A DNA stretch of 64,000 bases. Origin: Adiantum capillus-veneris. Lineage: Eukaryota; Streptophyta; Polypodiopsida; Polypodiales; Pteridaceae. Shown here piece by piece: positions 22,401-30,769 of the stretch; position 1 is the first letter of the stretch; the number at the start of each line of letters is the position of its first letter. The DNA is taken from positions 153,541,640-153,605,639 of the forward strand of contig CM043955.1 of the NCBI GenBank assembly GCA_014529385.2. Direction: 5' to 3'. Both the position numbers and the translations under genes were made by a program. The notes under the pieces were generated by a model. It worked only from the letters and a program-made list of their open reading frames with translations, made no database searches and was not told where the DNA came from.

Positions 22401-23662
22401 CAATTGCTTCTCATCATGGTTGGAAAGTGCATCAGTTGGATATCAAAACTGCTTTTTTGAATGGTGATTTGCAGGAAAAAGTTTATGTAATTCAACCAAG
22501 TGGTTTTGTTGTAAAAGGTCAAGAGCAAAAGGTATGTAGATTGCGTAAAGCTTTGTATGGTCTCAAACAGGCTCCAAGAGCATGGTATGAGAAGATACAT
22601 ACTTATTTGATTGGCCAAGGATTTCAGAATAGTCCAACAGAAAGTACTTTGTATGTCAAAAAGAGAGATGGAGTTCTCATTATGCTAACACTTTATGTGG
22701 ATGATATGCTTCTTACAGGCAATACTGCAGATGAAATTGAAGCGTTTAAAGATGCTTTGAGAAAAACCTTTGAGATGTCTGATCTTGGTTTGCTACATTA
22801 TTACTTGGGTATTCAGTTTGTGCAATCAGAGGATGGCATATACATGTTGCAGGCAAAATATTTGCATAAAATTTTGGACAAGTTTGGTATGCAAAATTGT
22901 AAGCCAATCTCTACACCCGTAGAAACTGGATCAAAGTTGAGCATGCACGATGCTGGAGAACCTTTTGATGTACATACTTATGCAGCAGCGGTTGGTTGCT
23001 TGATATATTTGGCAGGCAACACTCGTCTAGACATTCAATTTGGGGTTTCACAAGCAAGCAGATTTATGCACAGCCCAGGTATGCATCATTGGCAAGCTGT
23101 GAAGCGCATACTTCGTTACCTTTCAGGTACCCCTAATCTTGCCATGTTCTTTCCAAGGGGGGATATGTATGGAAAGCACAGTTCTATGCAGCTTCTTGGT
23201 TACAGCGATTCAGATTGGGCTGGTGATTTTGACACACGACATTCCACAAGTGGCAATTGTTTTTTCTTGGGAAATGCATGTATATCTTGGCTAAGCAAGA
23301 AGCAACCCACAGTGGCTACATCAACTTGTGAAGCTGAGTACAGGGCAGCTTTCACAGCAACAGTTGATTGTGTATGGATACGCAGGTTATTGGCAGATCT
23401 TTGTGAGTGTCAACAGGCACCCACTACCATTTTCACTGACAGTCAGAGTGCTATGGCAGTTGCAAGGAATCCAGTATTTCATGCAAGAACAAAGCACATA
23501 GAGGTTCACTACCACTATGTCAGGGAAAGGCTACATGCAGGGGAGATCACACTAACTTACTGTCCTACACAGGATAACATTGCAGATCTATTTACGAAGG
23601 CGTTATCACGAGAAAAGTTTGAAGCTTTCCGAAAAGCTTTGGGCTTACTCTCATACACATGA
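19481..23662 (+). CDS. copia gag-pol polyprotein (intact)
   Basis: The start chosen is ATG 19481 (MAQSTEKEIFG). An in-frame ATG 15 bases upstream is possible but lies outside the conserved gag start. Domains in copia order, residues counted from 19481: gag with KLDGTNYSLWSF near the start; CCHC zinc knuckle CHYCKKPGHYISEC (about 270); aspartic protease DSGA (D343); integrase with its HHCC region (LWHARFGHVGYG...CEGCVLGK) and catalytic D545, D608 and E644 (D-35-E spacing); reverse transcriptase with YVDD at about 1072-1075; RNase H with EAEYRA at about 1284. The protein is processed into capsid, protease, integrase and RT/RNase H, which copy the RNA and insert the cDNA. There are no stops or frameshifts. 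Length is normal for the family. It is the only complete element protein in the window. Confidence 0.97.
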   Translation: MAQSTEKEIFGAFTSEDKLDGTNYSLWSFMAKNVLVGKGLWDYVSGDEVRPGSIAPATPGRGAAVGAGPSQVTPEQKRWDTKDAQAMAVIALTIKRTITPHIRSCRTSEDAWNTLQAMFGGRNAARIEFLKKQLDKIQMDEGDDIVEHLTKIRDLKEQLLSIDEVIPEKDLVSKTLNSLPPSYLTFQTSLTLSLRANPDPLHFEELVALLLQEDQSRKNKSLQVDGMDHALVVQNKNRGKESAHHSKSSVGQSSEKSKGDSDKSKKKGKCHYCKKPGHYISECKKRIAKEKKKESSLVVSASGDSSTAKEESANFVQDSYAFVVCSNFSAYSVDKTQMIWYFDSGASRHITSRKDLFCSLDAAPAGKKVTCANNASYPIKGVGKILITISDGSDLCLPDVLYVPGIKKNLLSVSSLAKNGLRVIFEDDRCVVRDRENGYSLITTGTLENGLFVLDRYEKQIQVCIAETKTQAMQDAELWHARFGHVGYGCLMTLQRHNMVHDLSLLEMPPRHVCEGCVLGKMHRFAFSQDGSVRATRKLQLVHSDVCGPMRTPSIGNSLYFVTFIDDFSRFCWVYPLKAKSDVFAVFQHYVAMVENETGCKVQTLRTDRGGEYMSGAFKDFLGKKGIKHQCTMPYTPQQNGVAERKNRSLMETARCMLKAKSLPHKLWMEAVACAAHVLNRCPTRALKTITAYEAWYDKKPSVSYLRVFGCLAYAHIPQQLRGKLDDKAIKCIFVGYSSGSKGYRLYNPATNKIFESRDVIFAETTAQPMVAFDVPHMQTHDVFEGLLPSFVENQDSQQVDNLDQSFDQHVTPHDVEEIVREEQEVLREERTLPKRVQKTLQDSKLDAPLPRKTRAGTTFGREQVDLACFSTLCDADEPDSFEQALECVQWKDAMQQEIDSIHKNHTWDLVDLPTGKKPIGTKWVFKVKRKQDGTVDRYKARLVAKGYAQQKGIDYDETFAPTSRASTVRSLVAIASHHGWKVHQLDIKTAFLNGDLQEKVYVIQPSGFVVKGQEQKVCRLRKALYGLKQAPRAWYEKIHTYLIGQGFQNSPTESTLYVKKRDGVLIMLTLYVDDMLLTGNTADEIEAFKDALRKTFEMSDLGLLHYYLGIQFVQSEDGIYMLQAKYLHKILDKFGMQNCKPISTPVETGSKLSMHDAGEPFDVHTYAAAVGCLIYLAGNTRLDIQFGVSQASRFMHSPGMHHWQAVKRILRYLSGTPNLAMFFPRGDMYGKHSSMQLLGYSDSDWAGDFDTRHSTSGNCFFLGNACISWLSKKQPTVATSTCEAEYRAAFTATVDCVWIRRLLADLCECQQAPTTIFTDSQSAMAVARNPVFHARTKHIEVHYHYVRERLHAGEITLTYCPTQDNIADLFTKALSREKFEAFRKALGLLSYT

Positions 23663-23697
23663 TGATCTGCTACCTTGTACGGATTCACACTATCACT

Positions 23698-23709
23698 ACA
23701 GGGGGGATT
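23698..23709 (+). promoter_or_regulatory. polypurine tract of the copia element
   Basis: ACAGGGGGGATT sits directly before the 3' LTR start (23710), the expected site of plus-strand priming. Confidence 0.85.
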
Positions 23710-23987
23710 TGTAGACATGTAGTATTGTTAGTGTGTATACGCGCTTCACCAGGGGCACTTTTCTCCCACTGGGTTTTTCCCCCTGGACATCCGGTGTGAA
23801 AGGACACCTTATCTCTTAGGGTTTCATATAAGCTTTGTAGCTCTGAGTTTGTACATTATTATTATTCCAATACAAAGAGAGAGACTACAGAGATCTCGTA
23901 CACAAGCTCTGTGTCTTCTCCTTCTCCATCTTCTTCCTACTCTGAGTTGCTGTCTTCCTTCTGTTTCCTGTTTCATCATCTTCAACA
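23710..23987 (+). repeat. copia 3' LTR
   Basis: 278 bp, one difference from the 5' LTR. Followed by the target duplication ATAAG. Confidence 0.97.
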
Positions 23988-25648
23988 ATAAGAGACCCAA
24001 TCATTATAGTCCGGTAGTTTCTTACATTCTTTACATCCCCTCCTTTATGCAAAGGCTTAACCCAATTAGTACTCCAATCATAAGGCATACCATGTTGAAG
24101 TGCAAGGTTGAACATATCACACATCCACTCATGGATAAAATCTCCCGTCCATTTGATCATCTCCGGCTTGATACCTTGAAGATCTCCCGCTTTGCGAGTG
24201 GCCAACTTTTCAAGCCCACCGCATACATCCTCAATAGTAAAAAAAGACGGCATACATGGGAGTGAACCATAAAATGGCATTTTTTCAGTATTTTCTTGCT
24301 CATATAATTGCCTACAATGTGTGTACATATCCACTAGACTCAAGTTACCAAAATTCTCAACCCGCTTGCCTCTCAAGTTTCTCCAAAATCTTCCACATGC
24401 ATGTGCCTTTTCTTGGACTTGAAATTCTTGTTGCTTTACTTCCCATCTTCTTCTCTTCTTTTGAATCAATGCCTTGTATGTATACAAATGACTTTGATAG
24501 TTGTCTTTGTCCATAGTTGCATCAAGCTTTATCAAGGACTTTTGAGCATCTTGACATTCTTTATCAAACCACCTTTTGCGTGATCTATCTTTGTTGATAC
24601 CATGGAGATGGTTTATGGCAAAGCATTCTTCCGCACAAGAACAAATAGCTTTCTTGAAAGCTTCCCATTTAGTTTCCAATGGTGCATCACATTGAAGCTT
24701 TGTCATCCATAATTTTTGCTCAACCATTTCAATGTACATTGGTGCCCGTTTGAAATCCATACATAGTGATAACTTCTCTTTCCTTTGGCCGAGATTATCA
24801 TGCTTAGTTGCTTCTCCACATGAAAGGTCAATACATAAGGTGCGATGGTTGGATTTTGGGGTCCATTGACCAAACATAAAACTCTTTATGCGATACATGA
24901 TGGCTTCAGAGAGTAGCATATAGTCAATCACACTATCCCCATTATGTCTTCTACATGTAAATCCATTGGTTCCACTCCACAAAGATACACCATTGGCAAT
25001 GAGCATACCCGTGCTATTACACATGTGTAAAAGTAACTTTCCATAGTGATCCGGCTCTTTCTCATCCATTGAAGTACGATCATACAAGTGAACTTCCTCC
25101 AACTCCCTTGAAATGTATGGCATATCAAATTGTTGAGTATCATGTTGCAATGTTTTTGTGCAAGCATTCATATCCCCAAATACAATAACATCACCTTCAC
25201 CTTTGAAATAAGCAATGTCCTCTTCCAAATCAAAAAATGGTTGATCTCTATCCATGCAAGCATAAAAGGGAGAATCATGATGAGGAATGTAGCAACCGGC
25301 TACAAAAATGGGTGCTCTTTTTGGTGTCATAATTTTCAGCCATACATAACGTTTGTACTTGTCATCTTTCACAACTGATACAAAATCTTTCAATCCTTTC
25401 TTAACCATACATGCTAACCCTCCTTGTCCTCTTCGTTGCTTGAGATTCTTTGACCACATCAATGAATGTGCATTGTAATCCTCCAAGCCATTAATCCTTT
25501 GTGTATCATGCTCCCAAGTTTCAACAAGAAGTACAACATCGGCTTTGCTTGTTAGTTCATCAATGCCAACCCCCGCATTCCATGGGTATCCATTACAATT
25601 CCAAAAGCATATTTTCAATTGTAACTCGGTCTCATAGGTCACGCATCC

Positions 25649-26599
25649 CTATTTTCTTGAGAGACTTGCCTCCTCCTTGGGCACATTTTCTTCATGAGAG
25701 ATCTCCTTGTTTTTATTATTCTTTTCCTCATATACCTTGCGATGCATATTTTGTTGCTTAATAGTTCGATCTTCACATACAAAAAATTTTGTATCCCTCA
25801 AATAGATCCAACTATTATCAAGGATAATCTTTCGCTTGGTCTCATCCGGCATGGTGCATACAATTGGCCGTTCTCTCGAGCGAGGAGCTCCTTGCTTCCC
25901 CACTCTATGTGCTCCATAGACCATAACTCCGGACATGCCAAAGTGGGTTTTGAAGAAATATTCAATAACAATGGCAAGAGAAGGAGGTGTCTCTAACTTC
26001 TCTTCGGGAATTCCACGAATAACAATGTTCTTGGAACGTCGCTCCCGTTCCTTCAACTCCTCCACATCCACATTCTCAACATTCTTTGTTTGAACCATAG
26101 CTTGCATGAGTGAGGAATTAGAAACCACATTGCTACCACATACATCAGCCCAAGACTTGTTTGTGCATACATTTTTCATGTCGCATACATCCCGGCTCAT
26201 AGTGTCAAATTTCTCCTCTTTCAATACATGGTCATGCTCTACTTTGCTCATCCGCTCCTTCAAAGCATTCAAGTCCACAAGAGAGCGTTTACATTCCTTG
26301 AATTCCTCGTCAAGTTGCATCAAACGTGTTGTTTGCATCTCAAGTGTCCTCTTGAGATTCTCATTCTCAACCACAAGTACCCTTAGTGTGCCATTCTCCA
26401 TTGCAAGTGCTCGTAAGTCTTCGCCTTGTTTGTTTACGGTCTCTTGCAATGATACCAAGTACGCCATGATCATGGTTTCCGATATCGTTGGTTGGGTGTC
26501 TGTGTTGCTATCTCCACACTTAGGAGATTTTGGATCATTTTCCACAATGGTTGTGGACCTTGTTGAAGAAGAAGAACCCTTGCGAGTGCCGGAAGACAT
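25649..26599 (-). CDS. LINE ORF1 RNA-binding protein
   Basis: ATG at 26599, TAG at 25651-25649, 316 residues. The first 45 residues are Ser/Thr-rich. Residues about 50-130 form a long heptad-patterned coiled coil (LRVLVVENENLKRTLEMQ). An RRM-like block follows with KNIVIRGIPEEK at about residue 200 and RPIVCTMPDETKRK at about 255. Coiled coil plus RRM is the usual layout of L1-type ORF1 proteins, which trimerise and coat the LINE RNA. The frame is intact. It is followed in the same frame, after a single TAG, by ORF2, with no ATG before the endonuclease. Translation of ORF2 would therefore need readthrough or reinitiation. Confidence 0.85.
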   Translation of the reverse strand: MSSGTRKGSSSSTRSTTIVENDPKSPKCGDSNTDTQPTISETMIMAYLVSLQETVNKQGEDLRALAMENGTLRVLVVENENLKRTLEMQTTRLMQLDEEFKECKRSLVDLNALKERMSKVEHDHVLKEEKFDTMSRDVCDMKNVCTNKSWADVCGSNVVSNSSLMQAMVQTKNVENVDVEELKERERRSKNIVIRGIPEEKLETPPSLAIVIEYFFKTHFGMSGVMVYGAHRVGKQGAPRSRERPIVCTMPDETKRKIILDNSWIYLRDTKFFVCEDRTIKQQNMHRKVYEEKNNKNKEISHEENVPKEEASLSRK

Positions 26600-26824
26600 T
26601 GTATGTAAAATAGGAGATGAGAATCAATTTTGTTGAATCTGCTCACTTCGGAAATGCTTCTACAAAAACGCCTTCCATAACTCTGAAAATTTCTGTTTTT
26701 ACATCAATGCGTAGAGGACTTTGTGCTCTTCGATTGAGGCTATAGATCACCCAAATCGGAGTTCGGATGAAGAAGTTATGATCAAAAGAGTGGACTGCTG
26801 TCTACTAGGTCAAAAAACGGTTGC

Positions 26825-26827
<3 letters not shown>
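26600..26827 (-). promoter_or_regulatory. LINE 5' untranslated region
   Basis: 228 bp between the CT microsatellite and the ORF1 ATG. LINEs carry an internal promoter here. No TATA element is evident. Confidence 0.5.

Positions 26828-26881
<54 letters not shown>
26828..26881. repeat. (GA)n microsatellite at the LINE 5' end
   Basis: About 54 bp of pure GA. It is the same dinucleotide, in the same orientation, as the tract at the LINE 3' end (10163-10200). Confidence 0.95.
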
Positions 26882-26885
<4 letters not shown>

Positions 26886-27027
26886 AAATGCTACCGAGTT
26901 CAAGGCTGGTGGACTTGAATGATAATAGGAAAATTGAATATTATAATAGAATAATATAATAATATGAGAATAAAGAAATTGAATATGAGAATCAACTTGA
27001 TGTAAAAAGAAAAAATGTTATACTTAC

Positions 27028-29505
27028 TTGCATGTAAGTTTAGTTCTTGCTTTGGGATCACCCCCAAAGGGTAGTCCAACCACCATGGGCAAATTCTGCA
27101 CTCCCACATAGAAATACCCTTCTCTACCATAGAACCGGGATACATGGTATTTTCATCCTCTAGCTTTGACCAATCTTCAGTAACCATAGGCATAGTAACA
27201 AGTGTACCATTTAAAACACATTCACAAATCCATCTACACCATAACAACATTTAATCTCTTGAGCAAAATAATTTCAATAAGAGCCAAAGACATTGTTGGT
27301 TCATGTAATTTCACCTGTATAAAATCCTTTTACAAGACTCTTGTAGCTTAGGAATTTTGGAAGAGTCCCCGGCACTGTTAATATCTCCTATAAGTTGAGG
27401 AAAAGCTTGCAAGCCATGATTTCTTAATTGCACCTATGATAGTCATTCAAATCATAAAGCAGTGCAACAAAATCCACATTTATTAGGAAAAAGTGACTAG
27501 TTTAGAAAACAACCTTGAAAAAAGCTTCAAATCCATCTGGCAATTTGAGCTCTTCAACCTCCAACCTTCTTATTATCAACAAAGATTCATCACGCATGTG
27601 AGACCAATAAACTTCTTTTTTAATGTAAGCCCTAAAGTGTTTTACACATCACCAAAGTGGGAAAAGACTGGATCTTTGGCCTTTGTAAGACTCATCATCT
27701 CCAATATATATTTTTTCCTTCGTTATAGACCAAAAATATATCAAAAAATTAAACACAATCTTATATAAGTATATTCATATACGATTCATGTAGAAATTTT
27801 TTGCTCAAGTAGAAATTTAACTCTCTTTTAATGTCACTATTTTCATTAGAATTTAAAAAACCTAAACAAGAAACTAATAAAAAAGTATTCAAAAGTGTGA
27901 TACCTTTCAGAAGGTAGTTTTAAGGAGCACAAAGCATTTAACTTGTCTCGTGTGATTTTTACCATGGATGGATCATCCCACTTCACATCAAAGAGCAACT
28001 TAAAAAATTCCTCTGCATGAACTGGATTGGCCATTGTCAAAAACTTATAACCTCTATCCTTCAATCGAGCTCTTCTTGTTTAGTTGCCTTTTGCAATCCT
28101 TTCAAATTCCACCTTATCTAATCCAAGAGCTTTCAATTTTGCAGTTTCCGTTGAAATAAATGCAGTAACATCATCCTACATAACCACAAATACATTCAAT
28201 GAATGAATCATAATTTTTAAAAAAATATATATATAGTTAATACTCAATTCAACGACTCATCTTCCAAACTAGTTGAGAAATCAACACACAAGGAGAATTA
28301 TACCAAGGAGGAACTCCTTGATATAATCTACTCTCAGCTGCCATCTCTATCTCAGCCCGCTTTCTTTCCTCTTGATTGAGACGTGCAAGAATGCTCTCTT
28401 TATTGGTGATACCAAATTTTTGGAACATGTATATCTCATGCCCAAGATTTGGTTCCACTATTGATCGTGAAATGCTACAATAAATACATAGAAAAATGAA
28501 AAATAATAACTTAAAGCGAGATTAATTTAGAAATACAAAAAGACCACAAATTTACAACTTACACATTAGTGGTGTCAAGACCAAGCTCGGCCTCTTTTTT
28601 TTTCTACTTCCAAAAATTGGCATCTCACACTCACATGATATTCCTCATTATCATGCCATACTTGACAAAAGAACACCAAATTAGCCAAAAAAGAAGGTAC
28701 GACTAAATCTAGCAAACAATTAGTGCATCGATGTTAATTATTACCTTCTTATATGCGTTGCATCCATGTTTTTAGAAGATGGTTTCCATCCCATACCAAA
28801 AGCAGACGCCCTCAAAACTCTTGCCACTCCTTATTGAGCTGACTATCAAATGAAACACTCTTAACTTGCCAAATAGGATCCCAACTACCTTCCACAAGAG
28901 GAGTGATAGGCATGTAAGAGCTGAAGGAATCTTTCATCGACACCAAAAAAGATCCCATTGTACCCAAGTAAGTAACATTGTCAAAACTAGAAATCAACCA
29001 AGATGCAGAATTTGTAGCCACTCGTACAGCTTCATGAGCAACCAAATGACATAAAGGTATAAGTGGAGGGTTTCTTCTTCGTTTTAAGTAAAATTGACTT
29101 AACACATCCTTCATAATCCCCAAGGGGATTTTTTTTCCCAAGTATCAAGAATGTTGGGCCACATCCTCCTCACCTATCCCATCAGACTTTGTTAAATCTT
29201 CATTTTCAACATCCTCACCTATTTCAACCTCCAATGTCAGCTCTCGAGACTCATCTCCTCTTACATCATCCCCACTCTCCAAATGGTTAGAACCTTCCTC
29301 CCACGGCATCTTCATCATCAACAAAGATGCATTTTCTACATCTCTTTCCCCCTCATTTGAAATGAGGACTATGAGTAGCAACTGCATGAGAAGATGCCTC
29401 TTGATCGATTGGATGCCTTCTCTTGGAAGGACTAGATCTCAAGGTCATGCATGGAGAATCAAATGTTCTCTTGATGGACTTGTTGCCTCGTCTTTTGGGA
29501 GCCAT
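27028..29505 (-). pseudogene. decayed multi-exon gene, not recognised
   Basis: The ATG at 29505 starts a basic, nuclear-signal-like N-terminus (MAPKRRGNKSIKR). An acidic block follows (29380-29150), then the segments at 29141-28812, 28690-28570, 28490-28250, 28172-27903, about 27610-27515, 27430-27316 and 27240-27028. Several joins have GT-AG ends and keep the frame, for example FEAFFK|VQLRNHG near 27515/27430 and RILYR|WICECV near 27316/27240. The protein pieces are rich in Trp and charged residues (GVPPWYNSPCVLISQLVWK, WECRICPWWLDYPLG). I recognise no family. Lesions: a frame change near 29355, TGA near 29150, a frame change near 28815, an extra base in an A-run near 28600 and an in-frame TAA near 28080. 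It could be a decayed transposon gene or a host pseudogene. Confidence 0.45.
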
Positions 29506-29969
29506 AAATGTCTACATCAATAAAGATTTGAAAAAGAATTATACATCATCATCATTCAAACAATGGCTACAATCTGCACCACTTGTTAATGCAGCTACAT
29601 TTCATGCCAAACACCTTAATAACACGCATTTAAGTGAACTTACATAGCATTTGAGAAGCTTTGGCCTAGATTTGTGTGAACTTGATAGAGTGTACCAAAA
29701 TTTTGTTGGAGTGAGTTGCTGCAAATTTTACTCCAAATTTGTTGCGAGCTCTCTAGATGCCAATCTCCAAATTTGTTCCCAGCTCTTCGGATCTGTCTGG
29801 TGTCAAAATCTGTCCGCTGTCCGTAGTGTTGAATTGTCAAAATCTATTCATTGTCCATTGTGCAGGTCTGTCCGCTATCCGCAATGCGCTTACGATTGGG
29901 GAGCTCGCGCATGATGAGCAATGGGGAGTTCGCATTATTTTTAACGTTTGAAAGAGCATAAAAACTTTC
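29506..29969. other. non-coding flank
   Basis: No gene seen. Short partial repeats around TCTGTCCGCT (about 29794-29875). Confidence 0.3.
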
Positions 29970-30069
29970 TTCCTCCTCCTCTGCACCCATGCCCCCATAG
30001 TTCGAGAACCGTCAGCGTGCACGCTAATGGTTACCGAGTTGTGGGAGCATGGGTACAGAGGAGGAGGAG
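29970..30069. repeat. near-perfect 100-bp palindrome (foldback)
   Basis: The sequence is symmetric about 30019/30020. The centre AGCGTGCACGCT (30014-30025) is a perfect 12-bp palindrome. Base-by-base comparison from 29971 to 30068 gives about 40 Watson-Crick and a few G-T pairs in 49 positions. The outer arms are CCTCCTCCTCTG and CAGAGGAGGAGG. There is no unpaired loop. No open frame spans it. It could be a foldback element end, a small-RNA precursor or a recombination product. Confidence 0.85.
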
Positions 30070-30769
30070 ATTGTACCTTGCTTCACGGATTCACGCAGGA
30101 GATGCAGCAATTCCACCGATCAGGAGCTCTAAGCAAAGCAGGGCACACAAAAGTTGCCTTAGGTAAAAAAATACTTCAACTATGTGGGCTAGAAAAATAC
30201 ATTACACCTAATCGGTGAAAATAAGGGCAAACTTGATACTCTCCGGATTTTTAGGCCAAAATTCAAACTCTTGTCAGTAATCACACTAAAAAATTGTGTA
30301 AATCTTTCGATGATTAACGACATTTTAAAATCTAATTTATTCGGTGTTCAAAATCCAACGGGGATTTTTACAATTTCATACGCTTAAAATACACTGTCTT
30401 TTTACCTACTCAGAAGAAGATAAACTCATTAACTAAAAATCTTGATATTTGTGCCAAATATTATAAAAAATTGTGGTTTCTTTATACACTACGCATAAGG
30501 AGGTGAGCTCTGTAACCATCACTTGACAATCTCGACTGTGGGTTTTTTTTGCCCACTTATAAAAGGAAAAATATCTTGAAATCTTAATTTTTTTGACAAA
30601 GAAATTGTGCAATAAAAAACTAGAAAGTTGTAATTAAAAAAACATAATAATGAACAATTATGCCACTTCCATAAAAACTTACTTAAAAACCATTTGTCCA
30701 CGTCCGTCTCCATATATTGACCTCCTTACTAACTACTTATTTCTCTCTGTCTTCTCCACCTTGTTAGCA
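30070..30769. other. non-coding, AT-rich
   Basis: No gene or repeat recognised. The AT content rises sharply from about 30230. Confidence 0.35.

Larger units (their letters stand above)
18804..23987 (+). mobile_element. intact Ty1/copia LTR retrotransposon
   Basis: Two 278-bp LTRs (18804-19081 and 23710-23987) begin TGTAGA and end CAACA. They differ at one base by my reading (19031 A, 23937 C). The target duplication is ATAAG at 18799-18803 and 23988-23992. A primer-binding site for initiator tRNA-Met follows the left LTR, and a G-rich polypurine tract precedes the right LTR. One uninterrupted gag-pol frame of about 1393 codons lies between them. Removing the element plus one ATAAG restores the LINE ORF2 frame. 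Near-identical LTRs and an intact frame point to a recent insertion and possible autonomy. Confidence 0.97.
10247..25648 (-). pseudogene. LINE ORF2: endonuclease/reverse transcriptase, disrupted
   Basis: Three pieces: 25648-23988, 18798-18774 and 11959-10247. The N-terminus is an exonuclease-endonuclease-phosphatase fold that nicks target DNA, with WNCNG near 25609, FGDMNA near 25175 and the SVIDYML and SNHRTL blocks near 24930-24850. The reverse transcriptase follows with FVDFKKGFDM (about 11790), GVKQGCPLSPTLFG (about 11630) and the catalytic YADD (about 11490). A C-terminal CTLCSL...HTLLEC zinc-binding-like motif lies near 10490-10440, typical of plant LINEs. The frame has no ATG between the ORF1 stop and the endonuclease domain. 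It sits in the same frame as ORF1 behind a single TAG. An in-frame TGA at 11821-11819 falls just before the reverse transcriptase motif A. The last residues match another copy at 59005-59258. Reverse transcription of the RNA is primed at the nicked target. Confidence 0.9.
10213..26827 (-). mobile_element. full-length APE-type LINE (non-LTR retrotransposon) split by two later insertions
   Basis: Without the CACTA element (11963-18773 plus one CAT) and the copia element (18804-23987 plus one ATAAG), the LINE is about 4.6 kb. It has a 228-bp 5'UTR, ORF1 (26599-25649), ORF2 (from 25648 down to 10247) and a short 3'UTR ending AATAAAATC. The ORF2 frame is exactly conserved across both excised insertions: 3393 nt, 1131 codons from 25642. 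ORF2 carries endonuclease, reverse transcriptase and a C-terminal Cys/His motif. Its only lesion is one in-frame TGA. Both ends touch (CT)n tracts (26828-26881 and 10163-10200 on the complement). This suggests insertion into a pre-existing CT microsatellite. The clade is not assigned. Confidence 0.9.

Noticed and set aside
23849-24265. Open frame running from the copia 3' LTR into the LINE
   Set aside because: Chimeric frame across an insertion junction and antisense to LINE ORF2.
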